Part shown: piece after piece, positions 54,201-63,631 of the stretch
Numbering within the stretch: position 1 is the first letter of the stretch
Layout of the letters: each line of letters opens with the position of its first letter
Origin: Cydia pomonella
Taxonomy: Eukaryota > Arthropoda > Insecta > Lepidoptera > Tortricidae
Reading direction: 5' to 3'
DNA length: 64,000 nucleotides
Assembly: GCF_033807575.1 (NCBI RefSeq)
Contig: NC_084704.1
Span: forward strand, 34,449,968 to 34,513,967
Program-made: the position numbers and the translations under genes
Notes under the pieces: model-generated
Told to the model about the DNA's origin: nothing
Database searches by the model: none
The model's input: the letters and a program-made list of their open reading frames with translations, nothing else

Positions 54201-57200
54201 ACAGCCAATTAATATAGCTGCGGGCCGCGTCTACACGACCAGGTCAGCATAAGCTCAAGCTATAGGATAGAGTCGTGTCGTGTAAGACCGTCGTGTAAGA
54301 TCGTGCGAATATTGCTTAATAAAATCAAATACTATATAACTTTTATATTTTTTAAGGATCTCATGCGTGCAAATACCGCTTATATTGCACAGTTATATTG
54401 AATGAGCGAATATTGAATGGTACTGAATGGCAGAATAGTTGTGCCTTTAACTTTTTAAAAATAATTAAAGAGGGAAATTCATTTTGACGTTTTTGATGTG
54501 AAGGTTCGATTTGAGTGATGGTTGATGTTTAAATTATGATTATTCTACCTGATTTCCTCGCATGTTTGGAGAAAAGCACTATATATGCCTCGGCAGGAAC
54601 AGCAATTCGTGGATTCGTCTGCGTCGTTCGACAAAATCGAAACTCATCCACGAATTGCCATTTCCCGGCCTCTGCAATAATGTACTATTACATAATTTGA
54701 TACCTGCACATTAACCACAGTTAATTCGCTTATAATAATTTCGCTTCTAACTATAAAAAATCGAAAATAGTAGTATTAGTAGTAGACTCTTTATTGTACA
54801 AAAATTAAAACAAAACAGGAAATAAAACACTCATCATTAGTACAAAGGCGAACTTATCCATTTAAAAGATCTCTTCCAGTTAACCTTTGAGCAATTGACA
54901 TCCGTACTAGACCATAGCTATATTTAATATATGTACATCAAAATTGTGTAAACATATCTTCCATTATATCATTATCCGGAGAGAAAAGAGAGAGAGTCGG
55001 TCGCAAGTAAGGAAGTAATTTGTTATCTATATACCTATATGGATAAAAAAACAGCTTAGAATAAATATAAAAGTGGAAAAATTTATTCTTAGCTTAATAG
55101 CATCGTTTTCAGACGTTTCAGCTTGTTAAAAAAAAAAACAGTTATATCGTAACAAACCGTGTGGATAACTCTTCGCGCCTGCATTTTGCCCCGGTTTCGA
55201 CTTCGACCTCCGCTCGGCCTCTCGCTCCACTCAGCAATTCTGCCGCAAGCGCGAATAGTCACTTTACCTGCAGCCGGCCGCGCTGGTGCCCGGGCGCCCC
55301 GCCCTCCTCGTCGGCCCCGGGCGCGCCGTCGGCTTCCCCTCGGCCTCGCGCGCCGCTCAGGAACACGCCCGTACGGCGCACGGCCACTCGCGCGAATAAG
55401 GCTAGCCTGGTAACATTACCATTTATTACATTGTGCCTTGCGGGCCTTGTTAATTCTTTATTTGAAATCAAAAATACATTGATATAGTTCGTTTTTTTTT
55501 GCATTCAATAAAGTAAACAATTTTGACGTGTGTTTTTATTGAACATTGTTGAAAAACGCTTTTAAAAAATGAGTTTATATTACTTATAAAAGCAAAATAA
55601 TGTAAAAGATCGTATATGATTTATAATTGATACATTTTTGTTGTGACTTATTTTTCAGAAGTGATTTTTAATATAAACACACGTTATACCGTACCTTCTT
55701 TATAATGCTAAAAAACGAACTATAGTACAGTAGGTTCAGAAGAGCTGGCACGAGATTTCTACTGAAATGTCAAAACGAGATGAGTAAATCCTCAGTAGCC
55801 TGGTCTACACAGAACGAGCATACGCACGAGGCAACTTCCTCACGCACAATACGGCCGAGGCACATCTACACTGGCCGTAATCGTGCGTGAGGAAATTTGC
55901 TCGGGCGTATGCTCGCTCTGTGTGGACCAGGGTAGTCGAATTCGTGTTTCGATAGCGCTTTATGGCTCCTTAGGCCATACATTAGCCGGCGCGCGAAACC
56001 ACCGTTCGCGCCACTTGGCGAAACCAAAATGAACTCGTTTTGGACGACAGCGGCGGCCCGCCGCGCCGCGTGCGTCCAGTATGCGGCCTAACTCTAGTCG
56101 TCTCAGGGCGTCCGCTAGCTGGCACCCGCGTGCGGGTGCACGGAGCGGGCACACGCATGCGGGTGCCAAAGGGATGATACATGTTGAATTTTATAAGAAA
56201 ATCTAGTAAAATAGATAGCAAATGAGCAATTTATGGCAATAATGTCGTTATTAAAATAATATATGGAAAAGATAAAAAAAAAATAGGACCTGAAAGTTTC
56301 AAAATTATTATTATTTTTATTTCCAAAAAGGAATAAAGTAAGGGTAGCATTCCATTCGTTACATTTTATCCAAAAAAAATATTACTATTATAGATAAAGG
56401 CAATATTTCACCGACAAAATCGCAATTTTAATGTTTTTCATACTTCAAGATGGGTTCTCAGTGACCGTGACGTCACGTTTGCTTATCGTTTTGTTGGGAG
56501 CGTTTCGCCAGTGAAGTACGACTGTCGGACTTTGACTATCATTTCTGACTTTTGTATTGCTTTAATGCAATGGGTCCCAAATAGACATTTGATTCTAAAA
56601 ACGAACCTGAACGATTGATACCATTAATAAAAAATTGGCATCTAGCCTATTCTAGGTAAAGTTAGTAAGTCAGTTAGCGTTGTTCATACAATTTTTTTGT
56701 TATTCCGCTCACCCGCTCCCTGCACCCGCACCAAAAAGCCAAGTCCAGTGGTCACAAAACACATGGCAGGTGACCTATTTCAGCGATAATACTAGGCGGC
56801 ACGAGAACGATGTACTCTTAGATCGATATTAAATAAATCAATCACAAACTCAAGTTACGTTACACGCTCATGCCATAGATCGAGGAATAACAAAACGCGT
56901 AAAATAGTTACAAATAGGCCCCTTGTTTTTAACTAAAATATTCCTATGTAGATAATAATTCTCGCCAAGTATGACATAAACCCTTTAGTTTAAGGCCTGA
57001 GTGGACGCTCGAAGCGGAGCGTTTAGCGGGGCGTGCAGCGTGGCGTCGGGCTCACAAGCGATGCGAGCAGCGTGCAGTGCGGCCGCTCCTATACATTTGC
57101 ATTTGTTTAATATGCACGCCCAACTTAAGCGTTCACTCGTTGTGTAAAACTTTGTATTAAAATTTCATGTGACATTTTTATTTCTGAATTTGTTTATTTT

Positions 57201-60200
57201 ACTTACTTATCCAAAACCTTAGCATCAGCCCCTTTATTCATCCTAGCCATGTCCAAATGGCAGTACTGAATGCCGTGCTCCGGAGGCAAAAACTGGTTGA
57301 GATACTTCACCGCATTACTAATAACGTCAGTCAACAACGACTCATGTCTTTTCTTCTCTCTCTTCTTCACCAGATTAAGTATCATGATGGGGGCGCCGTA
57401 TCTCCGCATGAGGTTGTTGATATGCTTAGCGGGTATTTCTGCGAAGGGGTCGCTGAGGTCGATGGAGATTTGGGGTTTTGGGACCATTTTGGAAATGTCC
57501 TGGGACCAGAAGCTGGGGATCGAGCCCCGCATTTGGACGAAGGAGCTGAAGCTGGAACAAAAAGATAATAAGTTTTTTGTCAACAATTTTGATACCATAG
57601 TCCATACCGACGACCGGTCTGGCCTCGTGGGTAGTGACCCTGCCTACGAAGCCGATGGTCCCGGGTTCAAATCCTGGTAAGGGCATTTACACGTGTGATG
57701 AGCATGGATATTTGTTCCTGAGTCATGGGTGTTTTCTATGTATTTAAGTATTTATAAAATATTTATATATTATATATATCGTTGTCTAAGTATCCTCAAC
57801 ATAAGCCTTATTGAGCTTACTGTGGGACTTAGTCAATTTGTGTAATAATTTCCTATAATATTTATATTTATTTATTTACACTGTTAACTGTCGAGCTGTC
57901 AATCGGTAGACCTTATTACAAAATGCATAATGTCGACCAATGGCCAGTTGTTGCTGTGCAAGAGTGTTGCTGTTGTACAAGCTTTTTATTTAGTTTCTTT
58001 GCTCAGTACTTCTTCTTTCAACAGGAATTACTCATCGAAACAATTCTAACCAACCCGAACACAATTAGGTTGCGTTGTTTTATCACAATTTTTAAGGCTA
58101 CCTCGTGTGTCCATCATCAGATCAGCTCGATGGTACCATAATATTGCATTGTCACCCAACTTAAATATGTAAGTATCTGAAATTTCAGCTCAATTGAATA
58201 ATAGGAAGTGGGTCTAATTTCGCTTGCAAGATTTGACCCAAACATACATCAAGCATTGCAAGTTAAATAAAAGATTGTATTTAGGTTGAAAAGTAATAAA
58301 CGAGAAACTTGTAATGTGTTACTACGATTTACATATCTGTCATATCAATCCTTAACTTAATTCTCATCATAATAATATATTTAAGATCTGTCTGCATTTT
58401 CGTTGGTGAAGCAATTTTCATGTATGTTCGTCTTCCATATATGTAACTTAATTTTACAAATTTGACGACCGTTCTGGCCTAGTGGGTAGTCCCTGCCTAT
58501 GAAGACGATGGTCCCGGGTTCACAACCCGGTAAAGGCATTTATTCGTGTGATGAACACAGATATTTGTTCCTGAGTCATGGGTGTTTTCTATGTATTTAT
58601 TTATATACGTATGTATATTGTATATCGTCGCCTAGTACCGCTATGGGTACTTTGCTTAGTTTGGGGCTAGGTCGATTTCAAAATTGTCCCCAAATGTTTA
58701 TTATTTATAAGCACTTATGAAAAGTAATGATAAATCTTCATATCGATGGTATATAAGCGCTGGTGGCTCAGCGGTAAGAGCGTGCGACTTGCAATCTGGA
58801 GGTCGCGGGTTCAAACCCCGGCTCGTACCAATGAGTTTTTCGGAACTTATATACGAAATATCATTTGATATTTACCAGTCGCTTTTCGGTGAAGGAAAAC
58901 ATCGTGAGGAAACCGGACTAATCCCAACAAGGTCTAGTTTTACCCTCTGGGTTGGAAGGTCAGATGGCAGTCGCTTTTGTAAAAACTAGTGCCTACGCCA
59001 AATCTTGGGATTAGTTGTCAAAGCGGACCCCAGGCTCCCTTGAGCCGTGGCAATATGCCGGGACAACGCTAGGAAGAAAAAATCGATGGTATAATAAGTC
59101 GTTATCGAGATTGATTTCATGTTGGAGAAAGTCAGAAAGCGAAAGCAAACGTGACTTTGAAACCTTTCTCGCCGTGGCTCTGTTCAATAGAACGGTAATT
59201 AAATAAATCGTGGGCCGTCTTACCTGCCATTGGAGAACGAAGACACCATAGAGTCATGAACGATCTGCTCGGTCTCCACCTCGTTGGCCACGTCTCCGTG
59301 CATGTTGGCTCCTCGCTTCAGGAACCTGGTGCCGGCGTATCGGTTGCTCCTTCTGGCTACCAGGGTGATGTAGACCGGGCGACCGAAAATGTTGAGGTTG
59401 CTCTGTTGAATACAATAGCACCAGAATAAGTAATAGTACCGTACAGAAAATAAACTTCCTATAAAACCGAAATTTGACAGCGATTCAGGGACGAATCATG
59501 CTGTCCCTTTCTACTATCCCTTTCGGCTATTTAGGGTTGTAAACGTTTCAATTTGAATGTTTACAACCCATTCATTGAATGATTCAAGTCATTATCTTAT
59601 CTGTGGTCGTACACGCAAAGGGACGTCAAGTTGCGCCAACCCTAATAATTGCTCGGAGCAATGCTGAGCCGAACGGAGCTGAAAATGCCCGAAAGGAACA
59701 GTTTCGCCATCTGACAATAGGTTAGTTTACCTTCTGAATATTATATATTTCAGGGTAGATATTCCCTAAGAGGGTGGAATGGATTAATCCGCGTTTGAAG
59801 TTAAGCGACACAATTATAAGTACAAAGCAATATACTGAAATTTTGTGAAAAAAAATTCACTTATAAAAGACGTCGCTTTGTACCTACCGTTCATAAAACT
59901 GGCATAAGGAGCATTCAGACACTGCCACTAATACAAAGAAAGGGCCGGAAGAGATCTCTTTTTAGGGATAAGGCCGCCTGTTATACCTCTCTGTCATGTA
60001 TTAAATATTATAAGATATAAATAAATCATAGGACATTCTTACACAAATTGACGAAGACCGGTTGTCGTTTTAAATTTGTTCCGTTATAATATTATTTTGA
60101 AGTTGAGCAATAAAGAGGATTTGTGTATTGTAATACAATTTGCCTATCTTGGCCATCTTACCTGTTCAATGAACCCATGCACGATGTAGAGGATCCAGTC

Positions 60201-62921
60201 GGGATGAAGCTGAGAATGCACCGGCGACAGAAGGTGGCTGTTCCAAACAAATCTCCACTCTGGGACGGTTCGGACACCAAACTCTAAGCTTGCTCTGGAC
60301 TCCGATCTGAAAATATCCATTTTTAATTACTTACGCCAAGAACACCTAAAGTCGTCGTTACTAGTTGTGCCCACAGCGCTAACAGTGATGTTCATCACTA
60401 CATTTTTGCAAATAAATATATTTTTATCTTTTATACATAGGGACACCTCCAAATGTATAGTCGTTAGATTTGTAGCTGGCCCCCAACGGCTTATCCTTTG
60501 TCTATTGTTAACTAAAACGGCGCGTGCCGGTCACTTTAACCGGTTATTTAATTACAACTCCTATGGTAATTGAAATAAGATTCAAAATGAACAAATGGAA
60601 AAATAATTTGCGATTTCTTGTGTGGTCCCTATACGGTTACTGAGTGCCGGCGAGTCGAACGCTACCGATCCAGTCTAAAATGTGTCCTCGATATGCGTAA
60701 CAAAGGCGCGTTATCGGAGGGTGCACCTACACTGGTTTTTTGAGCCTTGGACTAGCCCGCGCTCAGGTGCCAATAAGAATTATACGACCCTTTTTTTGCA
60801 GTGGCACGCGCGGTTTTAGTTAACAATAGACAAAAGATTAGCCGCTTCGGGCCAGCTTCAAATCTAACCAGGGCCGGATTTAGGGGAGGGCAACCGGGGC
60901 TACTGCCCCGGGGCCTCCACAAAAGAGGGGCCTCCACAATAGAGAATTCGGAAAATTTACCATTTTATATGGAAAAAAATTTGGGGCCAGGGGGCCTCCA
61001 CTCCTTTATTGCCCGAGGCCTCCAGACCTCTAAATCCGGCATTGAATCTAACGACTATAGCAAACTATCTCTTTACATTTAATGATCGCCTTCCACTGCG
61101 AGGGGAACGGGCTCCGTTCGGAGTCCGTTTAACTCGCAATGGTGAAATGCATACAAGTGCTTCCACTAAATAAGAGTGAGCAAAGCAAACGGGGGGCCTC
61201 CCGCGAAAACCGAAATTCGCAAATTGCGGGGATCTTTCTCTTTTACTCTTAAGTAAGACGTCATTAGAGTGACAGAGAAAAACGCCCGCAATTGACGAAT
61301 TTCGATTTTCCCGGTAGCCGCCCGGGTTCAAAAAGTCACGAAAGTGTTCGCAGAGTCGAGCGGATTCCGTGCGGACTCCGCTAAACTAGCAACACCGATT
61401 TTCATACGAGCACTTCCACCGCGAGCGAGTAAGCGGAGCGGACTGATCGAGAAAAAAATGAGTGAGCAAAGCAAACGGGTTCAAAGAGTCACGAAAGTGT
61501 TCGCAGAGTCGAGCGGATTCCGTGCGAACTCCGCTGAACTAGCAACACCGATTTTCATATGAGCACTTTCACCGCGAGCGAGTAAGCGGAGCGGACTGAT
61601 CGTGAAAAAAATGGTCCGTTGTGTCATGGCGTCGTACGCTAGTGTTGAACGGACTCTGCTCTTACTTGTGACCTCGCTAGCTCCGCTGGTAGTAGAAGGC
61701 AAAAGCTGAAACTCTTTGGAAGTGCACAACTAATTTACTCCAGTCTGCTCAGTTCGTTACCTCCGTTTCCGCTCATTACCCTTATTTAGTGGGCGGGCAT
61801 TAGGTCTCATTGAGACGGTGCGAGAACTTACATGCAAGTTTCATTAGATTGCGGTATTTAATCGGTCGCCTAAATTGGATGTGACTAGTCCGCAATGTAA
61901 ATAAAATCGCATGCGAGTTCGCGCGCCTTCTAAATGAGTCCTTACATTTGTAAAGTAAAATTATAAAATGCACAAAAAAAAAATTATAAAATTATAAATT
62001 ATTATTATTTTGCAGGTGTACATAGGCTACGGATACTGCTTACCATCAGGCAGGCCGTATGCTTGTTTGCCACCGACGTAGTATAAAAAAAATAAAAAAT
62101 AAAAATAACACCTTGAGTTCTGCTGCCTCTGCTGCAACTGCCTTTTCCAAGTTTCAAATATATCTTCATCATCATCAACCGCCTGACAAGTGCACTTTTC
62201 TTCAACATTAGAGTGCAGATTTGACCGATACACAGCTGCAGTTACCGGCTCGGGGAACAACGCTGGCGCCAGCTTCCGAGGCGGCGCCATGTTCATTTGC
62301 AAAGTGTGTGTTATATCGTAACTATAACTGTAATAGAAATTCGTTGACAAGTCTATAGCAAGGAACATCTTCAAGTATCTCTGTTCGTCTGGATGCTGTG
62401 GTTTGTTACTGTCGCTTGGAATGTAGATTGTTGATGTGTCTTCGATCTTGTAAATGGAGTGGGCACCTATCATGGCTATCTTACGCCTTTTCCTTACTAG
62501 AATAATGTAATAGCCTTCTAGAAATCTGATAAAACCTGCAACAAACCATAGTCATTGAAGCCTGAAGCTATATATATTATTCTCAAACCCCGTCATCAAA
62601 ACTTGCCAATACAAAAGCAAATACTGATTTATTAAAATAAAAATAAAAACAGAATGGAACAGGACACCATTTCATAGGTCTCTGGGCGGCTATAGGTTAT
62701 AAAATCTTACCAACTATCCCAAATGCAGAGACAAGTTTGTTGAATCCGGAGTTCTTCCCAGCGCGATTCCCACAACCAATCATGTTCAGGAGCTGATGGA
62801 TCTCCTGCTTGTTATACTCCACTTTGTCATCTATCAGTGCCAGCTCTTTGGAGTCTGTCCTGTCTATTTTCAACACTCGAAATCTAGTTTGGGTATTATT
62901 AGAGCCAATCAGGTAAAATCT
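38445..62921 (-). CDS. FIG4: FIG4 polyphosphoinositide 5-phosphatase (SAC3), 13 exons, first exon outside window
   Basis: Exons in transcript order: 62711-62921, 62112-62535, 60162-60306, 59224-59402, 57207-57551, 55268-55406, 53001-53090, 50748-50881, 49830-50057, 46457-46646, 43137-43279, 39987-40166, 38445-38685. All have AG/GT borders and compatible phases, giving 882 residues. Only about 20 N-terminal residues are missing, compared with 907 in human. Landmarks: RFYLIGSNN near the start, NFYYSYSYD, GTRFLKRGAN with DVANEVETEQ, QMRGSIPSFWSQD, LNQFLPPEH, catalytic NCVDCLDRTNTAQF (CX5R loop), LYEDHGDTLALQYGG, and a Ser/Ala-rich C-terminal region. FIG4 works with PIKfyve and VAC14 on endolysosomes, removing the 5-phosphate of PI(3,5)P2 while supporting its synthesis. 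The exon at 55268-55406 carries a GC-rich Gly/Ala insertion before the catalytic exon. The donor after 62112 (gtgtta) is weak. Introns are loaded with repeats and exon-derived copies. Confidence 0.93.
39350..39500 (-). repeat. Dispersed repeat, cgtcggtggcaaa family
   Basis: On the minus strand it reads tctacgtcggtggcaaacat, then gttgccgaccctaacacc and agagggtctactgttatttg. It is in the FIG4 intron between exons 38685 and 39987. Confidence 0.7.
39505..39730 (+). repeat. Dispersed repeat, caagtgcgagtcgga family
   Basis: acaagtgcgagtcggacttg, then tagggttccgtaccattatt and gacggacggacggacagcg, is related to 19017-19130 and 49612-49815. Confidence 0.6.
40971..41014. repeat. Perfect 20-bp hairpin at the left border of a LINE fragment
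   Basis: Arms 40971-40990 (aacaaaccaaaagtatacag) and 40995-41014 are exact reverse complements with a TTAG loop. The flanking RT fragment begins within about 60 bp. Confidence 0.9.
41030..42195 (+). mobile_element. 5'-truncated non-LTR retrotransposon with reverse transcriptase C-terminal part
   Basis: An open frame (41068-42069) encodes the RT palm region with SGVSQGSTLGPTLFIIMIND and the catalytic LLFADDLKLF, then thumb and C-terminal sequence, ending at TAG 42067-42069. The N-terminal endonuclease and RT fingers are missing. The 3' end has the short repeats aataaacaataaacaatga (about 42178-42197). The motifs fit a jockey- or CR1-like LINE; the exact clade is not assigned. It sits in the FIG4 intron 40167-43136. 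The intact frame suggests fairly recent insertion. Confidence 0.85.
43952..44353 (+). mobile_element. LINE 3' end with poly(A) tail and 13-bp target duplication
   Basis: attacagtacaaa occurs at 43939-43951 and again at 44354-44366, bracketing a segment that ends in a 14-base A run. Its left part reads in frame VQQISLAVQRGNAASIFGTF ... RLGD then stop, resembling the C terminus of a LINE ORF2, followed by a 3' UTR. It is inserted in the FIG4 intron between exons 46457 and 43279. Confidence 0.82.
44600..46456 (-). repeat. 208-bp tandem array derived from FIG4 exon 46457-46646 and its splice donor
   Basis: Nine extra copies lie downstream of the exon in transcript sense, with donors (GTGAGA) at 46248, 46040, 45832, 45624, 45416, 45208, 45000, 44792 and 44636. 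Spacing is exactly 208 bp except for the last, which is shortened to 156 bp by two deletions. Copies between 45000 and 46456 look identical to one another; the leftmost two have changes. Each unit holds the last part of the exon (LPYPTNEMRKLCCEIIG ... ECYEFK) joined at a shared word (taccacgactataac) to a 50-bp linker that includes gtgagacgggtatag. The short frames seen in each unit are off-frame shadows. The FIG4 frame itself is open in every complete unit. Confidence 0.93.
46647..48240. other. FIG4 intron sequence, no further gene
   Basis: AT-rich intronic DNA with an A-run at 46697-46707 and a tata run at 48200-48216. Short open frames lack any conserved feature. Confidence 0.5.
48241..48420. 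mobile_element. MITE with perfect 28-bp terminal inverted repeats
   Basis: The left end taagtgtaaggcctgagtgg (48241-48268 in full) is exactly complementary to 48393-48420. The interior is GC-rich (gcgtgcagcgtggcgtcggg). A diverged copy is at 56994-57140. Confidence 0.88.
48590..48740 (+). repeat. Dispersed repeat, gtccgtccgtctgtc family
   Basis: gggttataagggttctgtag, then ttcgtccgtccgtctgtctg and tatctcgataactacttaag, is shared in part with 49612-49740 and 39660-39730. Confidence 0.55.
49280..49605 (-). repeat. Two degenerate tandem copies of the 3' part of FIG4 exon 49830-50057
   Basis: 49287-49373 matches 49866 onward in the exon (tcactcgggaactctcatat, ggcttgcccgcgtctgg) with scattered changes. 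49452-49508 matches the exon's end (tgtttctcggtata, gggtgatgtagataa). Both are followed by a shared tail (cttcgaacgcaat, then ggcgacc), so the unit is about 165 bp and tandem. The splice donor has decayed (aaacag|gtaaat became aaacaaaacc). They lie in the downstream intron. Confidence 0.75.
49612..49815 (+). repeat. Dispersed repeat, gggttccgtgcccaaaggg family
   Basis: tagggttccgtgcccaaagg, then actgtccgtccgtccgtctg, ending acggaaccctcggtgggtga, so the two ends are partly inverted (gggttccgt and acggaaccc). It directly abuts the 3' end of FIG4 exon 49830-50057. Confidence 0.65.
50080..50235 (+). mobile_element. SINE family B, 5'-truncated
   Basis: It starts within gatatttgttcctgagtcat and retains the tail (aagccttattgagcttactg, then gacttagtcaatttgg). 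The tRNA-like head is missing. It is in a FIG4 intron. Confidence 0.75.
50273..50455 (+). mobile_element. SINE family A, diverged and truncated
   Basis: gaagctgatggcctagcggc, a degraded box B, then tatttaccagtcgcttttcg and aaaacatcgtgaggaaaccg match 58755-59081, but the 3' half is missing. Confidence 0.72.
50465..50690 (+). repeat. Intronic repeat pair, left copy
   Basis: ccgtatttgttcaagactaa, then ttgctaagttaataagggtc and tgtcaattttacgagcatga, are repeated in the same orientation at 51965-52180. The class is unknown. Confidence 0.7.
51965..52180 (+). repeat. Intronic repeat pair, right copy
   Basis: gccgtattttttcaagtcta, then tagctaagttaataagagtc and tgtcaattttacgagcatca, is a diverged copy of 50465-50690. 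Confidence 0.7.
53455..53930 (+). repeat. Two adjoining dispersed repeats (ggccggcaacgcac and cgtcggtggcaaa families)
   Basis: 53455-53540 carries aggccggcaacgcacttaaa through ttaccatcaggcgatccgtc. It is followed after a T-run by a long copy of the cgtcggtggcaaa repeat (53552-53930), which shares its whole length with 19317-19690. Both lie in a FIG4 intron. Confidence 0.72.
55799..55930. repeat. Foldback with about 48-bp arms
   Basis: cctggtctacacagaacgag, then cttcctcacgca, pairs with tgcgtgaggaaatttgctcg, then ctctgtgtggaccagg. It is a strong imperfect hairpin in a FIG4 intron. Confidence 0.75.
56994..57140. mobile_element. Diverged copy of the 48241-48420 MITE
   Basis: aaggcctgagtggacgctcg at the left, the same gcgtgcagcgtggcgtcggg interior and gcacgcccaacttaagcgtt at the right. 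The right terminal repeat is decayed. Confidence 0.8.
57613..57880 (+). mobile_element. tRNA-derived SINE (family B), best-preserved copy
   Basis: The head tctggcctcgtgggtagtga (box A-like) and gggttcaaatcctggtaagg (box B-like) lead into the body ttcctgagtcatgggtgttt and the tail cataagccttattgagctta, ending gtcaatttgtgtaataattt. In FIG4 intron. Confidence 0.88.
58463..58690 (+). mobile_element. SINE family B variant
   Basis: It has the same head and body as 57613 but a different tail, cgcctagtaccgctatgggt, then ttagtttggggctaggtcg. The same tail is seen on the minus strand at 62985-63082. Confidence 0.82.
58755..59081 (+). mobile_element. tRNA-derived SINE (family A) with 12-bp target duplication
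   Basis: The box A-like tggctcagcggtaagagcgt and box B-like gggttcaaaccccggctcgt start an element bracketed by atcgatggtata at 58742-58753 and 59082-59093. It ends in an A-rich tail (aggaagaaaa). It is the same family as 4387-4690. Confidence 0.88.
60869..61044 (+). mobile_element. hAT-like MITE, CAGGGCCGGATTTA family, copy 3
   Basis: 176 bp with ends cagggccggattta and taaatccggcattg, bracketed by the octamer aatctaac at 60861-60868 and 61045-61052. In FIG4 intron. Confidence 0.92.
61325..61625 (+). repeat. Tandem duplication, about 153-bp unit, two copies
   Basis: ggttcaaaaagtcacgaaag begins at 61325 and ggttcaaagagtcacgaaag at 61478. Both continue with gagtcgagcggattccgtgc and gcgagcgagtaagcggagcg. 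A degenerate relative precedes at about 61090-61200 (ggagtccgtttaactcgc). In FIG4 intron, no coding sense. Confidence 0.8.
62018..62090 (-). repeat. Dispersed repeat, cgtcggtggcaaa family, short fragment
   Basis: On the minus strand tatactacgtcggtggcaaa, then cctgcctgatggtaagcagt. It ends 20 bp past the donor of FIG4 exon 62112-62535. Confidence 0.72.
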
Positions 62922-62984
62922 CTGGAATTCAAATGTAAAAAGTAAATAATTAAACTTTAAAAATTTGGGGAGAATCTTACATAG

Positions 62985-63525
62985 ATCAACCTAGGCCCAA
63001 ACTAAGCAAAGCTTGTACTGTGGGTACTAGGCGACAATATAGATACATATATAGATAAATACATACTTATATACATACAAAAAGGATGGACGACAATAGG
63101 TGGACCAAACGGCTGACAGAATGGTTTCCGTATGATGGCAATAGGAAGCATGGATACCCGTGGAAAAGATGGCGGGATATATTTAATGAACTAGTTGGCA
63201 ACAACTGGATGCAAAAGACCCACGATAGAGAAGTGTGGAAACAAATGGGGGAGGCCTACGCCACAGAGGTGACTACTATTATAAATAATTGTTAAAGTAT
63301 AATATATCATATAAGTAATTACAATTGTTTAAGGATAAAGTCACTAAAAATCAAATTGTAAGTTATTGTAAGGTAGTAGAAATAAAGGCTATTATAATTT
63401 TATTTTATTTATACATACAAAAGACCCATGACTCAGGAACAAATAAAAAAACTCTGTGTTCATCGCCCAAATAAATGCCCTTACTGGGGTTGGAAACCGG
63501 GACTATTGGCTTCATAGCAGTGGCA
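62985..63525 (-). mobile_element. SINE family B (variant tail), split by a LINE insertion
   Basis: The tail half is 62985-63082 (tgtgggtactaggcgac on the plus strand) and the head half is 63410-63525 (gacccatgactcaggaacaa, then cccttactggggttggaa). The two halves join at a duplicated tatacatacaaaa, showing the SINE was the older resident. Confidence 0.82.
63083..63409 (+). mobile_element. LINE 3' fragment (RTE-like tail) with 13-bp target duplication
   Basis: It is flanked by tatacatacaaaa at 63070-63082 and 63410-63422. It encodes RWTKRLTEWFPYDGNRKHGY, then RWRDIFNELVGNNWMQ and REVWKQMGEAYA, which resemble the C-terminal end of RTE-type endonuclease-reverse transcriptases. The 3' end is AT-rich (attataattttattttattt). 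It is severely 5'-truncated. Confidence 0.82.
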
Positions 63526-63631
63526 GATTTACCGTAAGGCACAGTAGGCATGGGCCTAGGGCAGCAAGATATAAGTGGTGGCAGCAATGCGGCAGTCTTA
63601 TGATGGGTGCTGAGAAAAGGGCGGCTAGTTT
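63518..63631 (+). mobile_element. Partial hAT-like MITE, AGTGGCAGATTT family
   Basis: cagtggcagatttaccgtaa, then gggcctagggcagcaag and gatgggtgctgagaaaaggg match 29496-29637. The right end is replaced by an 18-base T run. Confidence 0.68.

Noticed and set aside
58755..58830. Functional tRNA gene
   Set aside because: Box A and B are present, but the cloverleaf does not close cleanly and the sequence continues into a repeated SINE body with target duplications.
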